NCBI GenBank assembly: GCA_013146195.2
Contig: CM028379.1
Span: forward strand, 56,059,693 to 56,123,692
DNA: 64,000 nucleotides
From: Codonopsis lanceolata
Lineage: Eukaryota; Streptophyta; Magnoliopsida; Asterales; Campanulaceae
Reading direction: 5' to 3'
Position numbers and translations under genes: made by a program. Each line of letters opens with the position of its first letter. Positions within the stretch are counted from its first letter, which is position 1. Positions 52,700 to 64,000 of this stretch are shown one piece after another. The notes beneath the pieces are model-generated. The model was not told the origin of the DNA. It saw only the letters and a program-made list of their open reading frames with translations, and searched no databases.

Positions 52700-54445
52700 T
52701 TGAAAAGAAGACCCTATGCTCTATATCCAGTCACCCCAAATTTGTCCCAAGAAGATCTAGTGGCAAATTATGGCAAATACTTTGAACCTCTCCCTCTACT
52801 CTGGAATATGTTCTACCTGTCAAATGATCGTTTTGTTCAGGATGAGCTTATCTTTCTGGCCTGGACCATATATAGCAAAGTGCATGAACTGCCTGCATTG
52901 CCCCATGATGATCCATATCTGGTAGGAAGACCTGCTCTGCCAGAAGATGATTTGTTGCATCAAGACTGGGAACAACCATCAGTGGATACAGCCAAACTAG
53001 CCAAAATTCAGAGAGCAGCCAACAAGTATGTACAAGATGCTGTCAATACAACCAACTAGGCCTACATTGAACTACACAGACAGATGGCCTCCATGCAAGG
53101 AGGAGCTTCTATGTCCACAGCTTTTCTTGATGCATTTTCAAGTGATCATGCTCCACTAATCTCTAAGACAATCTCTACAACTCATGTTGTGGTACCTTTT
53201 ACTATCCCTTTTCCTGTTTCTTCAACCATTTTACCTGTTTCTACTCCAGCTGAACTAGTACGCACCTTCACATATACTCTGTAACCCATCTCTTTACCTC
53301 CTTTTGCCTTAACAGTTACAGCCTCTCCTTCCGTCCTTCTAGCCTCTGCTCCCATCCCTGCACAAATTCCTGTGTCAGCCACTATTGTGTCAGCCATTCA
53401 TGTGTCAGCCACTCCTATTCCCCCAGCTGATCTTTTAGCTGATATTATGGTCTCTTTCATTCCAGCTGACATTGTGGTTCCTACTCTTGATCTTCTTACC
53501 ATTATTGATACAGATCAACCTGCTCACCCAATCCCAACCTCTCCTCAGCTTATTCTACCAAACTTATCTCTACACTCCACTCTTCCTTTGTCATTCAGCC
53601 CCAACATTGCCCAAAGAACTGCCCGGACAAATGACTCTTCATCTGATGATTCTGCACATCTGTCAGCTGAAGATACAACTGAAGAATCGTCTTTGGCCTC
53701 CTCATCTGACTCTTCAAAATCCACTTCTGTTGATGAGTCTCTTCTTTCTCCATCTCAATTAGCTTCAAGGAAGGCCAAAAAGCACCAAGCCATCATCTCT
53801 CAAGCTCTTCAGCAACCTACTGGGAAGAAAATTGTTTTCCCTGATGAATCTCCTAAAATTGATCCAGAACCCACTTCTCTTGCTCCTGTTTATCCCATGT
53901 CTACCTTCTTCCCTCCTGACCCTGAGGATGAAGGCATTCAGAATTTTCAACTCTTCACAAATGACCTAGGCCCTTCTCACTCTCTAGCCCCTGAGTCTGC
54001 TAACCCTTCTCCACCTCACACATTATCTGTTTCAGCCAAATTGGACTTGCTTTATGTCCATCAGTTACAGATGAAAACATCTTTCACACATCACACTAAT
54101 CAACTTGCCACTTTTCAGCAACAGGTTGCTTCTCTTCTCCATAATCTTATGCAGATAATCACAGCTGAAGTCCAGGCTGCCATTGTTTCTAGTGCACCTA
54201 GGGAAGCTCACGTGGATGACTGGAGAACAATCCTTCTTTATCAGCAAGAATGGGAAAATAGGACCTTCAATGCTGAAGCTACCTTGCTTCAAACCATTCA
54301 GGAAGAGAAGAAACAGAGAGCAAGAGCTGATGCTTACTTGGTTGAGAACAAGATTCTAAGACAAAGACTTGGTCTTAAGCCATCTCAATCAGTGACTAAA
54401 GCTAAAGCTGAAAAGGAAGCTGAAAAAGAGGATGATGATCTTTGA
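52700..54445 (+). pseudogene. Decayed ORF, C-terminal part with coiled coil
   Basis: One frame from 52700 to 54445 with stops only at 53057-53059 and 53282-53284. Segments: YALYPVTPNLSQEDLVANYG and VQDELIFLAWTIYSKVHELP; a low-complexity Thr/Ser/Pro/Val stretch with repeated VSATIVSAIHVSATPIPPAD; an acidic Ser-rich stretch; and a terminal coiled coil (QEEKKQRARADAYLVENKIL) ending KAEKEAEKEDDDL. Two nonsense changes in about 580 codons. Probably the same gene as 51338-52523; total about 1,000 codons. It ends 270 bp before a copia-type polypurine tract, so it may be cargo of a non-autonomous copia element. Confidence 0.45.
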
Positions 54446-54713
54446 GAGAAGAAGTGAAGTTGGTCCATCGCCACTGAGCCGACAAGCCTCTTCAAGGATC
54501 CACGTCCAATCGAATGAATTGAACTAAACTCTCTCTTGAAACTCTTAAACCTTTTAAGCCATCAGTTTTACTTGTAGTAGCCACATAACTTCTTTCTAGT
54601 GTTAATTTCTAACTACTTTAATTCATATGTTATCTACTTGGCCTACTAACATTTATTTTGCAAGAATATAAGTACTTTAATTGCTCTCTTCTTTAATGTG
54701 AATGGTTTTAAGC

Positions 54714-55793
54714 AAATAGGAGGAGATTGTTGAATCTTGCCGTAAAATTAAATTTGCTTAAAATCATTCTACTTGTTGTCAGCCAAGAACTTATAAGTTA
54801 TTTTATTTTGGTCAGCTTATGGCATAACTCTTTGTCAGTCACTTTTATCAGCTGACCACAGCTTTAAAAGTGTTAGCTTCTTTACCTTTTTTACTTGAAC
54901 ATTCCCTGGTACTAACATTTTCTTGTTTTGTGTTTGTTAGATATTTTTGTACGTTATCTTTCTAACAGGATCCCTGTGATCTTGTGAGAATATACGTCTG
55001 TATTGCTCAAGCACATTTCAAATACAAATGTGTTCCTAACGGGCTATATTTCAAGATCATCTATAAATTCCCTCAGTAATCAATTGAAGATATACAAAAG
55101 TCTGAAGCATTCATACTTTAAAAGAAATACTCTCTATGCCTTAGCCTTCTTAAACTTTAGCTAGATATTCTTCACAGATAATTTCTCTCTAGTTATTATT
55201 TAGACAAACACTAAGTGACTCACTTCATATTCTTTATAAATCAGTTAGTTTGTCTCATGAGTTTGATTGTTATTCAATCATACTCCATAAGCACTGGTCT
55301 TTTGTTGTACATTGATCCATCAGAGATCATCTACATTTTTAATAAAATTAGTGCACTTCAAAAATCCAAGTTTGACAAACTTGGTAATGGATGTAGCAGT
55401 TTTATTGTGAACCACATCAAATTCTCTGTCAGTTATTACTCCAGCTCTTACAAACTGATCTAACACTTAAGAAGTCTTGATCTACTTAAGTGTCAGTCAG
55501 CTAGTTATATAAATTGTTTACTTATTTGTTTTGATAAAATTGTTCTTCAGCTCTTTCTTTATATTCAATGATCTATTTGAAAAAGAAATTTTTTTAAACA
55601 TTTGTGTCAGTCATCTGACCAATATTCATCAGCTTCAATCCCTTTAAAACATCAGCCACCTAACACAGTATCAGCTGACTGACAAAGTTACCTTTTGCGT
55701 TCCAAACTTTTAAAGTCTTTCAAGTCAACCCTCAAAGTTTTTAAAATGCTATTCAACCCCCTCTAGCCCTGTTAGTTGCCAACTGGACTTACA
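54714..55793 (+). repeat. Polypurine tract and 3' LTR of a copia-type element
   Basis: The tract AAATAGGAGGAGAT (54714-54727) is followed by TGTTGAATCTTGCCG at 54728. The LTR runs 1,066 bp to GGACTTACA at 55793 (TG...CA). The end region TATTCAACCCCCTCTAGCCC is the style of Sire/Maximus LTR ends. TCAGCTGA words recur. It abuts a 127-bp piece of another element's LTR, so the copia insertion seems to have gone into that LTR; its 5' LTR is not visible here. Confidence 0.65.
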
Positions 55794-55920
55794 GTTTGTA
55801 AGCTTTCACTAGTTGTACTGTTCAACTTGCACTACTATTTTACAAGTGCTTGTCCCCTACTTGCCTTGTCCTTGCGGCATGGCCTTGGGATTCCGTTCTG
55901 GAATTTGGGTTGGGTCATCA

Positions 55921-56994
55921 TAGTTGGTATTAGAGCTTTTGTTAGCTATAAGCCAGGATAGGATCCATGGCCTAGATTGGGTTGGGTGTGTTGTCTTGTA
56001 TTTACCGTCGAGTGTTCTGGTTAGTGCCTTATCGACATGTTCTTTTTAACAAGTATAGGACTTGGAGCACTTAGTTGTTTTTGGTCTAGATTACCGTGAG
56101 TGCAAAGTTTGTGTCGAAGAGTACCATACTTCTCCCTTGTTGCTTCCGAGTTGCAGTTATACCAATAATGAGTACTGCGTTCTAGTAGAGCCATTGTTCT
56201 TGATCCGTTATTGAGATTGGAGATGTTAGACCGTCAGTCCCAAGGGCGATCTTCATGGTATTCATATGGAGCCAATGTTCGTGGGTATCCGTATCGAGAG
56301 TGGAGTGACTAACCCTCCCGTAATATCTAGTGGAATTCTATATAGTTCTATATAGGTACATAAAATTACTATAGTGCTTAACCATGTGTTTTTGTATTAC
56401 TTGATGTCTTGCATGTACATGTTTACACTATGTGTTCTTGAGACCAAGAAAAATGATGCTTTTATGTGAATCACGGACACCCCGCATCCTATACGATGAA
56501 AGTTTTTGAAGTCACTTCAGAGGGGCCCTGACTTGATTATCAAGAGGTCTTCATCGAAAAATTAGAATAGTATGATATAAGATAGGAATTGACTGAACCC
56601 GTTACCAAATTGGAATGGAACAGAAAATTAGGTATTGTTATACTTCGACAATTATGTGCATGTTGTATATGAAAGTGTTGCTACTGATAAAAAAGCTTAC
56701 TATGTGCAAATCTTATGTGTATAATTTAGGGATTTTGTAACTTAATATCTTAAGGTTACACATGAATATTATTAGTATCTTGGAATGACTTGCTTACTTC
56801 TGATTGAGAGACGTTAGGCCTCGGCATCCACGTTTGATCGAGCTACAAAAGGTTGCTCCAATGTTGTTGTACATTGTCGAGAGTCAGGAATGACTAGACT
56901 TTGAGAATGATTTGAGTTGATGATTAAGTGCTACCCTGAGATAAGAGGCACCCTAAGTGGAAAGTCTCGATGAATTCTTTTTAGGTGGTGAGGA
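55921..56994 (+). other. Internal non-coding region of long-LTR element copy 1
   Basis: About 1.07 kb with no ORF over 60 codons. Colinear with 11746-13216. The best conserved block is at about 56500-56620 (matching 12530-12640): the ATCCTATAC, CACTTCAGAGGG, TGATTATCAAGAGGTCTTC and TGAACCCGTTACCAAA segments are shared. Confidence 0.7.
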
Positions 56995-59900
56995 TGTAAG
57001 ACCCCGAACCTTCATGTGTTTGAATTACTTGCTTTATGGACTGAATAACCATTGCAACTCGTGTCCAACTTGATATGAGAATCTTTAGACGTGTAGGTAG
57101 GCTATTTAGAGGCCTATACTTTAGTTCTTTATGATCCTCAAGACTTTAACTTGTTTAAGTTACAAGTTGTAACTTGACGATAGTCGGAAGCCGACTCGGT
57201 TGAGTGTTCTCGCGTAGTTCTTTCTTGTGATCTCGGTTATAGCCTAGGTCATTTTTTGAGTATCTTGAGTAGACTTTGATTATTAAACTTCCTAAGGAAT
57301 AGATTGCCTATCGCGTTGCGTGAAACTGAACCTTGCGTGTATCGTGTCTTTGGAGTTTCTATACTCGTGTATCATTGTTGGACCTTATAGGAGTACTCTA
57401 GTCCATATCATAACCTTTATCGTATGTTTTATAACTTTAATCTTCGCCATAGTATGCTTGGGTGAGAGTTCGAAAGCATTGTTGCTTCATTTGAGCATTT
57501 GACTCTTAGATTCTCTCGGTTTGTGTTTCCTTTTTTCTTGTTTCGTGTCTTTGAGACTCGTGAGATGTTAACTTGAATCCTAGACCTTGTTTACTAGTCC
57601 TTAACATGTTTAAGAATGTTCATTCATGCTTGTAGTATCCTTGTTTAACTCGTTGTTGAATCGTTTGATGTTTGTTGCGTGTTTGTCCCTTTATTCCTCC
57701 TTGTTTCGGGTGATGTGCGGACCTGTTTCGGACGTGTTTTGAGTGTGTTAAATATCCCTTATGGTTTGGGGTTTTGTTGGACACATTTGGGACTTGTTAT
57801 CAAGTCATTTTCGTCTCCCAGACACTTGAGCACTCACCCAGCCAAGTGACTGAACGAGTGCACAAAACCCAGCAGCTCAAAAATTGAAATGGGCACTGAG
57901 CGATCGCTCAGCCATTCATACTGCCCAGCCTATTACCAGCATTACGGAAGTTTTTCAATTTTGATTTTTGGTCTGAACCCTTGAACCCTATCTGACCCAA
58001 TTCAAACCCCCACCTTACTTGTGACCTTTTTAGGTTTACTTTTAACCCTTTGATAAGTTTTAATCAAGGGCTCGCATGAATTCATAAATAGAAAGCTTAA
58101 TAACTCAAACATTGGATTGACCCTTTAGTGACTTCATCATCCCCAAACTCCAAATTGACAGCCATTGTTCATCCTCCATTATTATTGTTGGGTGGGGTTC
58201 TTAGAGAGAGAAAGAGAGCTTGGGAGTCCTTCACCTTGCTTGCATGATTGCAGGAGATCCAACCATCCGATTTTCGATTGGAGACCACAAAATCAAAGCC
58301 CATGGCAAGTAGCACACCTTCCACCGATTCAATCTTTGAACCGAATAGATTTGTCAGTTGATATAGGTACGTGACTACACCCCCTACCTTCCCTTTCTAG
58401 CTTAAAATGATGCTAGGTTGTTCGAGGCTTTTCTCCCTTAGTTCCTCGTGTTATTGCATGTCTAAATCGAATGATTTAATTGGGGCTTTGATTAGTGAAC
58501 AAGTGAGTTTGAATCTCTATGGGTTTATTGTGTTTATGGGAGTAATTTAATATGGAATCACTTTTTAATTGGGTTTAGAAACCCGAAAGATTATTAAATC
58601 CCAAATTTGGATTTGACCTAGAATTTGTATAGTTGTAAGTTAACTCAAAGGAAATCTTTTGCGTCTCTAAAATGTTATTTTGAGACTAGGGATAAATCCC
58701 CAAACTAATATTGTTCGTTGGATCTCAATAGTGAGATCTCAAGAATTTATTGGTTGAGACCGATTTGGTATTTGGTGTTAAATTATGATTTAGGACATCA
58801 ACCGAAGTCCTTTGATAATGTTAAGTGTGAATTTATCGCTAGCCATTGAATTGAGGACGTTTGGGTCATAAAGGTGTGATTCAAATAAAGGACATTTGAA
58901 ATGGTCAAATTATGAACTAAAATTATTGATATTTTGTGGACTTCAAACGAAGTCCTAAGTCTTGTAAGAATGCGACATAGACTGTATTGGACCCTAGGGA
59001 AGTATAATTTAATATGATAGGAACCCCAACTCCCAAGAGTCGCCTTGTGAGCATGAACCTACCTTGACTCGTTTGAAACCTTGTTCGATAATCTTGTATT
59101 GTCTCGGTCTTACGAATTAGTATCCCCCGGACAACTTAAGGATTCTTGACTTTAACCTATGAGTTTATCCTTTGAGTGTATTTCACGGCCCTTATCATTT
59201 AGAGAACTTCAATGGAGTTTCGTAGTGTTATAACATGGTTTATCTTAAACCCTTACGGACTTGAATGTGGAAAGAGTAGCGTGTAACCTTGTCGCTTGGT
59301 AAACCTAGACAATCTAGGTAGCCTCGAGAATCATGTGAATTATGAATATTAAGTTATAAAGTTAGCTTGTATTGTGCTAGAAATAACCTTCCATGTCTAT
59401 TCCAATATTATGAATTATAAGACATAATTATATCAAGTCTTGATAATATGAATTCCTACCTCTAATTTACATTGTGATATGAGAAAGCTTGACCATGATC
59501 CTTGTTAATGATTGAGTTGTTATTACTTTTTTTTAATATGATTTAATAAGCATATTGCATATCTTGGCTCAAAACATGATTTACTCTTGAATACCACATT
59601 GAAGGTTGCTTCGTGTACATGTATTGAACTTGGATTCCACAAATAAGTGGAATGATGAACTTGTTGAACTAGGGCTTCTTAATGAAGTATGGACCTAGAT
59701 ACACGTGAACTGTACACATATAGAAAGGATAGAAATGCATATAGCATTTGAATTCTACTTGGAAATAATTGTAGCAAAGACTCAACGGAGTCGAGTTAAG
59801 GAACTTAGAAATCCATTTGACTAGATTACTAGCCTTTGGAACATGAATAGAATTGAGTAGACAACTTGACACTGATACTTTCGAGACTCGATCAAGCTCC

Positions 59901-61666
59901 TGTGATAATCTATATGATTAATCGTGAACATGTCATGAATAACATGCCTGCTTGTCTTGAACGAGCTCACTCTTGTCGAGCTCGCTTCCTACTTGATTTA
60001 ATATGAGTAAACATCTACTTGACATGGACGAGTGCACTCTTGTCGAGCTCGTTCCCTACTTAATTTTTAATGCCAAGTAAACTTCTACTTGTCATTCCAT
60101 TAGTCCAGCTGGCATACTTGTCTTGTTTCGATGGTAAACGACACATCGCCGTCACGAATAGTAAGATTCGTGTAGTGATGGGTCGCCACACCATAATCAT
60201 GCACCTACCCTCTACTATTTGATCACAGTGGAGAAGAGTATCTTTTCGTAACTATTAGGGCATTTGGAATAATGTTATCGTGTACTTGGTCAATGTATCA
60301 CTCACGTGCATCCGACAACTCGCACTCGTGATAACCGTTTTCATTTTAGGATCTACGTTGTGGTAGCGGCTATATAACATATCCTCCTGTTATGTAGTTT
60401 ATTTCAAGCATTTATGTGACAACAAAGTGTTAATTGGGACATGGGATCGAAAGTGACCATGTTTATCATGATTGCGCATTATTGAATTTCATGATGTGTA
60501 TATCTGTAGGTATACATACTTATACTTGATAATTCTATGAAAGAATTGATCTGCACATATGTGAATATACATGTCTATACTTTATAATTTCATGAATGAC
60601 TTGATGTGTATATATAAAGTTATACATACTTACATGTAATGTTTTCATGAGAATTACTTTCTAATTCATTTGGTTTTTGTTGAACAAGGAATTTCACCTT
60701 GAGTTGATGTGAATTTCACCTTGTTTTCATGAGAAATGGTATCTTTTGAAGTATCTTAAGTATCCGACACGTATCAATGGGTTATCATCGTAGTAACGCG
60801 ATTACAGGATCCTTTATAGCAATGTTTCATCTTATGTTATGTTGTAGTTGTAGTAGCGTACTGAGACTTTATGACTCACTCCGTGCCTTGTTTCTAGGTT
60901 GCAGTTATCTGTTAGCCGTGCTGAGGTCGTGTAGATCATGTAGCTGTGCACAATGGATTGATAGCTGAGTTGAGCTCGTGTGCTCGTGATTGTCGCAGTT
61001 GTCGTTCCTTCCGAGTCATAGCTCACAGAGTCATCTTTATCATTGTGTTGTTTCTTCTGTTTTGTCCTTCTTTTCTGTTAAGGACGCCTTGAGTAAAGTT
61101 ATATAAACTTTACTATTAGATAGCAATTATAGTCTTGTTGTACATTCATGTCCCCGATTTTATTAGTTAGCCGTGTACACTTCACTTTATGGTATTTATT
61201 TAAGTTGTCTCTCGGGCACGCAGTAGCTTTGGGATTTTTCTTAATTCTAGTCGTTTTGTTGTTGGTTCACCCTAGTATGCTTTAGCCGTGGGTAAATGTT
61301 ATATCAGGTTGGTTCTTTGTGCAAATGTCGGCCTGGAGTACTGATGGTTTGTTCAGCGTCTGTATTGTTACGACACGCGAGTTTTGTTTTCCCCTATGTG
61401 AGATTTATGTCTTTCCTAGTCTTTTGACTTTGGTTTCGAGCTTCACAACTCGGTACTTCCTTTCCTATCGCTTCCGCAAATTCGATTTTTTTAAACCCGT
61501 ATTTTAGTATCGCTTTATATTTTGTTTGTAAGCTTTTGCTAGTTGCACTGTTCGACTTTCACTACTATTTTACAAGTGCTTGTCCACTTCTTGCCTTGTC
61601 CTCTTCTTGCCTTGTCCTTGCGGCACGACCTTGGGATTCCTTTCCAGAATCTGGGTCGGGTCATCA
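56995..61666 (+). repeat. 4,672-bp 3' LTR of long-LTR element copy 1
   Basis: Starts TGTAAGACCCCGAACC after the purine tract and ends GGGTCATCA. The last about 140 bp match the 5' LTR end at 55794-55920 (TTTACAAGTGCTTGTCC, GGGTCATCA). The palindrome CTGAGCGATCGCTCAG at 57896-57911 and degraded CACTTG/CAAGTG units at 57823-57860 lie upstream of a TATA-like CATAAATA at 58083-58090. A duplicated segment (TCTTGTCGAGCTCG ... CTACTTG) sits at 59950-60085. All ORFs inside are short and spurious. Confidence 0.75.
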
Positions 61667-61925
61667 CACTATGGGTTACATAGTGAACTATTAATAGTTT
61701 ATTGTGACAACTCTAGTGCCATAGATATTTCGAAAATCCTGTTCAACATTCTCGTACTAGACATATTGACATTACATATCACTTTATTCGAGACCGGGTT
61801 GAACAAGGCATAATATGCATGGAGTTTGTTAGGACTGAAAATCAGTTGGCAGATATTTTCACCAAAGCTTTAGCATTTGAGAGATTTTCTTATCTTAGGA
61901 AGTCTCTCAGACTGTGTGCCATTTG
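61667..61925 (+). pseudogene. Sire-like copia RNase H, C-terminal end
   Basis: In shifting frames: [13 protein letters not shown], then [19 protein letters not shown], then [20 protein letters not shown] and a TGA at 61923-61925. This is the end of copia pol. It begins abruptly at the long-LTR element's 3' end, so that element, or a rearrangement with it, cut pol here. Confidence 0.8.
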
Positions 61926-63015
61926 ATTCACTCTCTCTTAAGAAAAAAAAATCAAGCATCCTACATTATAGGCTTGCACGATTGTTCCATCTGATTTTTC
62001 CCACCTATGGTTGCTTATGCTTTATCTTATTAAATCAATTGAGAGTCATATTTTTTTTTTGGCATATTCTCCGAGCCTTTGGAAGTTTTCGTTGCTCTTG
62101 TAAAAGTTTTACAAATTTTTTTTTGCCCATAAAGGAAAGTGCTACATGTGTGTAAGGTATATAGCCTTTCACCTGGTACTATGGTACATGCACAAGCTTC
62201 ATGTTTCCATGGATTGATCTTTGTGAAATATGGCTATCCATGGAAAAGTGTGAAAGCTAGCTAATGGTCAAGAAAAAATATCGATGCCCATAAAGGAAAG
62301 AGCTACCTGTGTACAAGGTATGTAGCTTTTCACTTGGTTCTATGGTGCATGGACGAGCTTCATGTTTCTGTGGGTTGATCTTGTGAGAGATGGTTGTTGT
62401 CCTTGGAAAAGTGTGAAAGCTACCTAGTGGCCAAGAATGGCTTGAAATAAAGTAAAGCCCAAATTCCCAAAGGGAATTTTTTCTGTAAAACTGCCTTTGG
62501 GAGAAAAGAAATCTTGACTTTTTGACTCTGATTTTTCGATAAGATTCTAAATGTAGCATCATTGGGTCTCTCATCAGTTGGATTAGTCCGTCACTTTTGT
62601 GCTTCTCATCTCCCTCCGATATCATTCTAGGCATACACTTTAAGGCATTTTTATCTTTGGTGTCCATATCTTCTAACTTATTTTTGTTTCCTAGATAAAT
62701 GCTCTGTATGTCATGTTTAGTTTCTCCTATTTTGATTTTTGATTGATATCAAATGTTATCGATGTGAAAGAAATTGTTGGATTCTCTGCTTGATCTTCAT
62801 GGCTAGGGTTTGTCAAGATATTCTGGTTCATTTCTTTTGTTTATTGAAGTCCTTCCTTCCTTCTCCTTGTTTAAAAAATAATAATAAAAATTCAAAATAT
62901 TTTTAAAAAATTTATCTTCTTCTAACTGTTTTATTTTATCCCTTCAGCTTCCTGTTGTGTTTCAGTTTGCTTAGGGCAATCTTATTGTGTTTGTTTAGGA
63001 GTGCACTAATTATTT
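61926..63015 (+). repeat. Copia 3' region with two diverged tandem repeats of about 155 bp
   Basis: Units at about 62127-62273 and 62287-62440 share CCCATAAAGGAAAG, AAGGTAT-TAGC-TTTCAC, GAGCTTCATGTTTC and GGAAAAGTGTGAAAGCTA. Otherwise non-coding, ending in a branch and pyrimidine stretch before TTTTTGCAG at 63021. Confidence 0.6.
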
Positions 63016-63324
63016 TTGCAGGGCTATATAGAAGTCTATCTCATCATAAGTCCAAGCGTATTCGTGGTTATGGGCCAAACCTCGAACCTACCTCCCAAGG
63101 TAAGTGCTGTTGTGAAGAGGTCTAAGGTTAATTTGTTGCAAGAAGATACTACTTGTGTTGTTTCAACTTCAGATGAAGAGGGTGACCCTGATTTTGAAGT
63201 TGTTGTAAACCTCTCCCATTTTCATTTCGCTGCTCATGACGGAGGTCCAGCTTCAGGGGGAATATCTTCAGTTCATGATTCTGTCTCATCTCTGTCTCCC
63301 ACTAATTCCCATGAGTGTTGTTGA
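63016..63324 (+). CDS. Unknown short ORF or exon downstream of copia pol
   Basis: 102-aa ORF; I do not recognise a family. The stretch 63022-63095 also reads in another frame (LYRSLSHHKSKRIRGYGPNL) between a TTTTTGCAG acceptor and a GTAAGT donor, so it may be an exon. The downstream part is acidic (SDEEGDPDFEVVVN) and Ser-rich. Sire-type elements can carry an extra ORF after pol; this may be the remains of one. Confidence 0.3.
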   Translation: MQGYIEVYLIISPSVFVVMGQTSNLPPKVSAVVKRSKVNLLQEDTTCVVSTSDEEGDPDFEVVVNLSHFHFAAHDGGPASGGISSVHDSVSSLSPTNSHECC

Positions 63325-64000
63325 TTCTTTTGTTAAATTTATATCTGCTCAATTCATTACATTAGTTTTATACTTGCTGGCTAATCAAAGCTGATCGATT
63401 AGCGTGGCAACTGTGTATAGAACTTTGCCTAGTATAGTTTTTATAGGACTTCACAGGTTCAGCGGAAGACCTCTTCACAGCTTCACTGGAAGACCTGCTT
63501 AAAGCTTAAGAACGGCAGACCTTGTGTCCACCTGGTCTCCTATGACGTGTCCAATCCATCAATGACTCATTGGATTAATTCAAACTTATTCTACATCTTT
63601 ATTTGAATTAATCCAAGACATTCCCTGACATGTCAAGCCGCCAAAAGCAACTCTCCGAAAAGCAGGAAGACTTTTCGTCCCGAAGCAAAAAGGTGAAAAG
63701 CGCATCGTCCCCTAGTTTTCGCAACAACTCTCGATCCGACACCTATATCGCCCACCTTTTTTGAAGATCTCAGAAATCATTCCCTGCTCTAGATATCTGT
63801 GAAGACGAAAATCCTTGACTGACAGCCCCATGTATTTAATGCATTGATGAAAAGAGCTGTTGAAGTATTCGTCTTCTCCAACGGATCTTTTGATGAAGCA
63901 CCTGCTATAAATACTGCCATTGAAGACTGAAACAAGCACTGTACAGAATCAATCGAACACTTAAATGATTGCTCTGAAACTTTCCAGAACTCCAAGTCTT
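63325..64000 (+). repeat. Probable copia LTR, runs past the window end
   Basis: Non-coding. TATA box CTATAAATAC at about 63904-63913. Three repeats of the word GAAGACCT/GCAGACCT at 63460-63520. AT/GC composition and the TATA position fit an LTR of the Sire-like element; the start is not fixed. Confidence 0.4.

Larger units (their letters stand above)
55794..61666 (+). mobile_element. Non-coding long-LTR retrotransposon, copy 1
   Basis: Truncated 5' LTR end (55794-55920), PBS TTGGTATTAGAGC (55924-55936, one mismatch from the initiator-Met type), a non-coding internal region to 56994 ending in the purine tract GGTGGTGAGGA, and a 3' LTR 56995-61666. The LTR style (TGTAAGACCCCGAAC start, iMet PBS) fits the Tekay/Del branch of chromoviruses. 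No gag or pol remnant is visible, so it must have moved in trans. Confidence 0.8.

Overview
The window is plant nuclear DNA, most likely from a eudicot. It contains plant-type Ty3/gypsy, Ty1/copia and L1-type elements (L1 with DUF4283 ORF1 and a C-terminal RNase H), antisense plant-transposon genes with short GT-AG introns, and a 100-N scaffold gap (34280-34379). I found no intact host housekeeping gene and no tRNA or rRNA gene. Nearly all of the 64 kb is nested, decayed transposable-element sequence with frameshifts and stops.

Layout. 1-8911: 3' half of a Tat-lineage gypsy element (Tat-1): pol on +, an intron-containing antisense gene on - (7613-4785), 3' LTR 8321-8911. 8912-10212 and 14272-16172: two copies of an AT-rich repeat (R1), each carrying a different hAT-like MITE; each copy shows the empty site of the other's MITE. 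10.2-13.8 kb: end of a minus-strand LTR and copy 2 of a non-coding element with a very long LTR. 16598-17820: 5' LTR and gag start of a second Tat element. 17824-20909: minus-strand, chimeric, apparently non-autonomous gypsy element with an unrecognised 450-aa ORF. 20916-30133: one minus-strand LTR (TGATCGATG...CATCGATCA) split by a 2.2-kb solo LTR and a near full-length L1 LINE, both with target-site duplications. 30.5-34.3 kb: chromovirus-type gag-pol fragment ending in the gap. 34380-50456: third Tat element (integrase end, DUF7745-like and plant-mobile-domain antisense genes, LTR); its LTR is split by a 5'-truncated LINE, itself split by a solo LTR of the TGATCG family. 51.3-55.8 kb: decayed promoter-bearing ORF followed by a copia-type polypurine tract and LTR. 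55794-61666: copy 1 of the long-LTR non-coding element (4,672-bp 3' LTR, about 1.07-kb internal region). 61667-64000: Sire-like copia RNase H end, tandem repeats, an unknown ORF and a probable LTR.

Cross-cutting signal. Most LTRs here, and one antisense-gene promoter, carry short GC-rich palindromes or hairpin arrays, usually 60-190 bp upstream of the TATA box. The arm sequence differs between families but the placement, and in two families the pitch of about 25 bp, is shared. The word ACCTTGC...GCAAGGT recurs in three LTR families with otherwise different termini. This, together with the spliced antisense genes in Tat elements, is the most interesting content of the window.

Limits. All family assignments are by eye from motifs. 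Boundaries given to the base are supported by TG...CA ends, PBS/PPT or target-site duplications; others are marked approximate.
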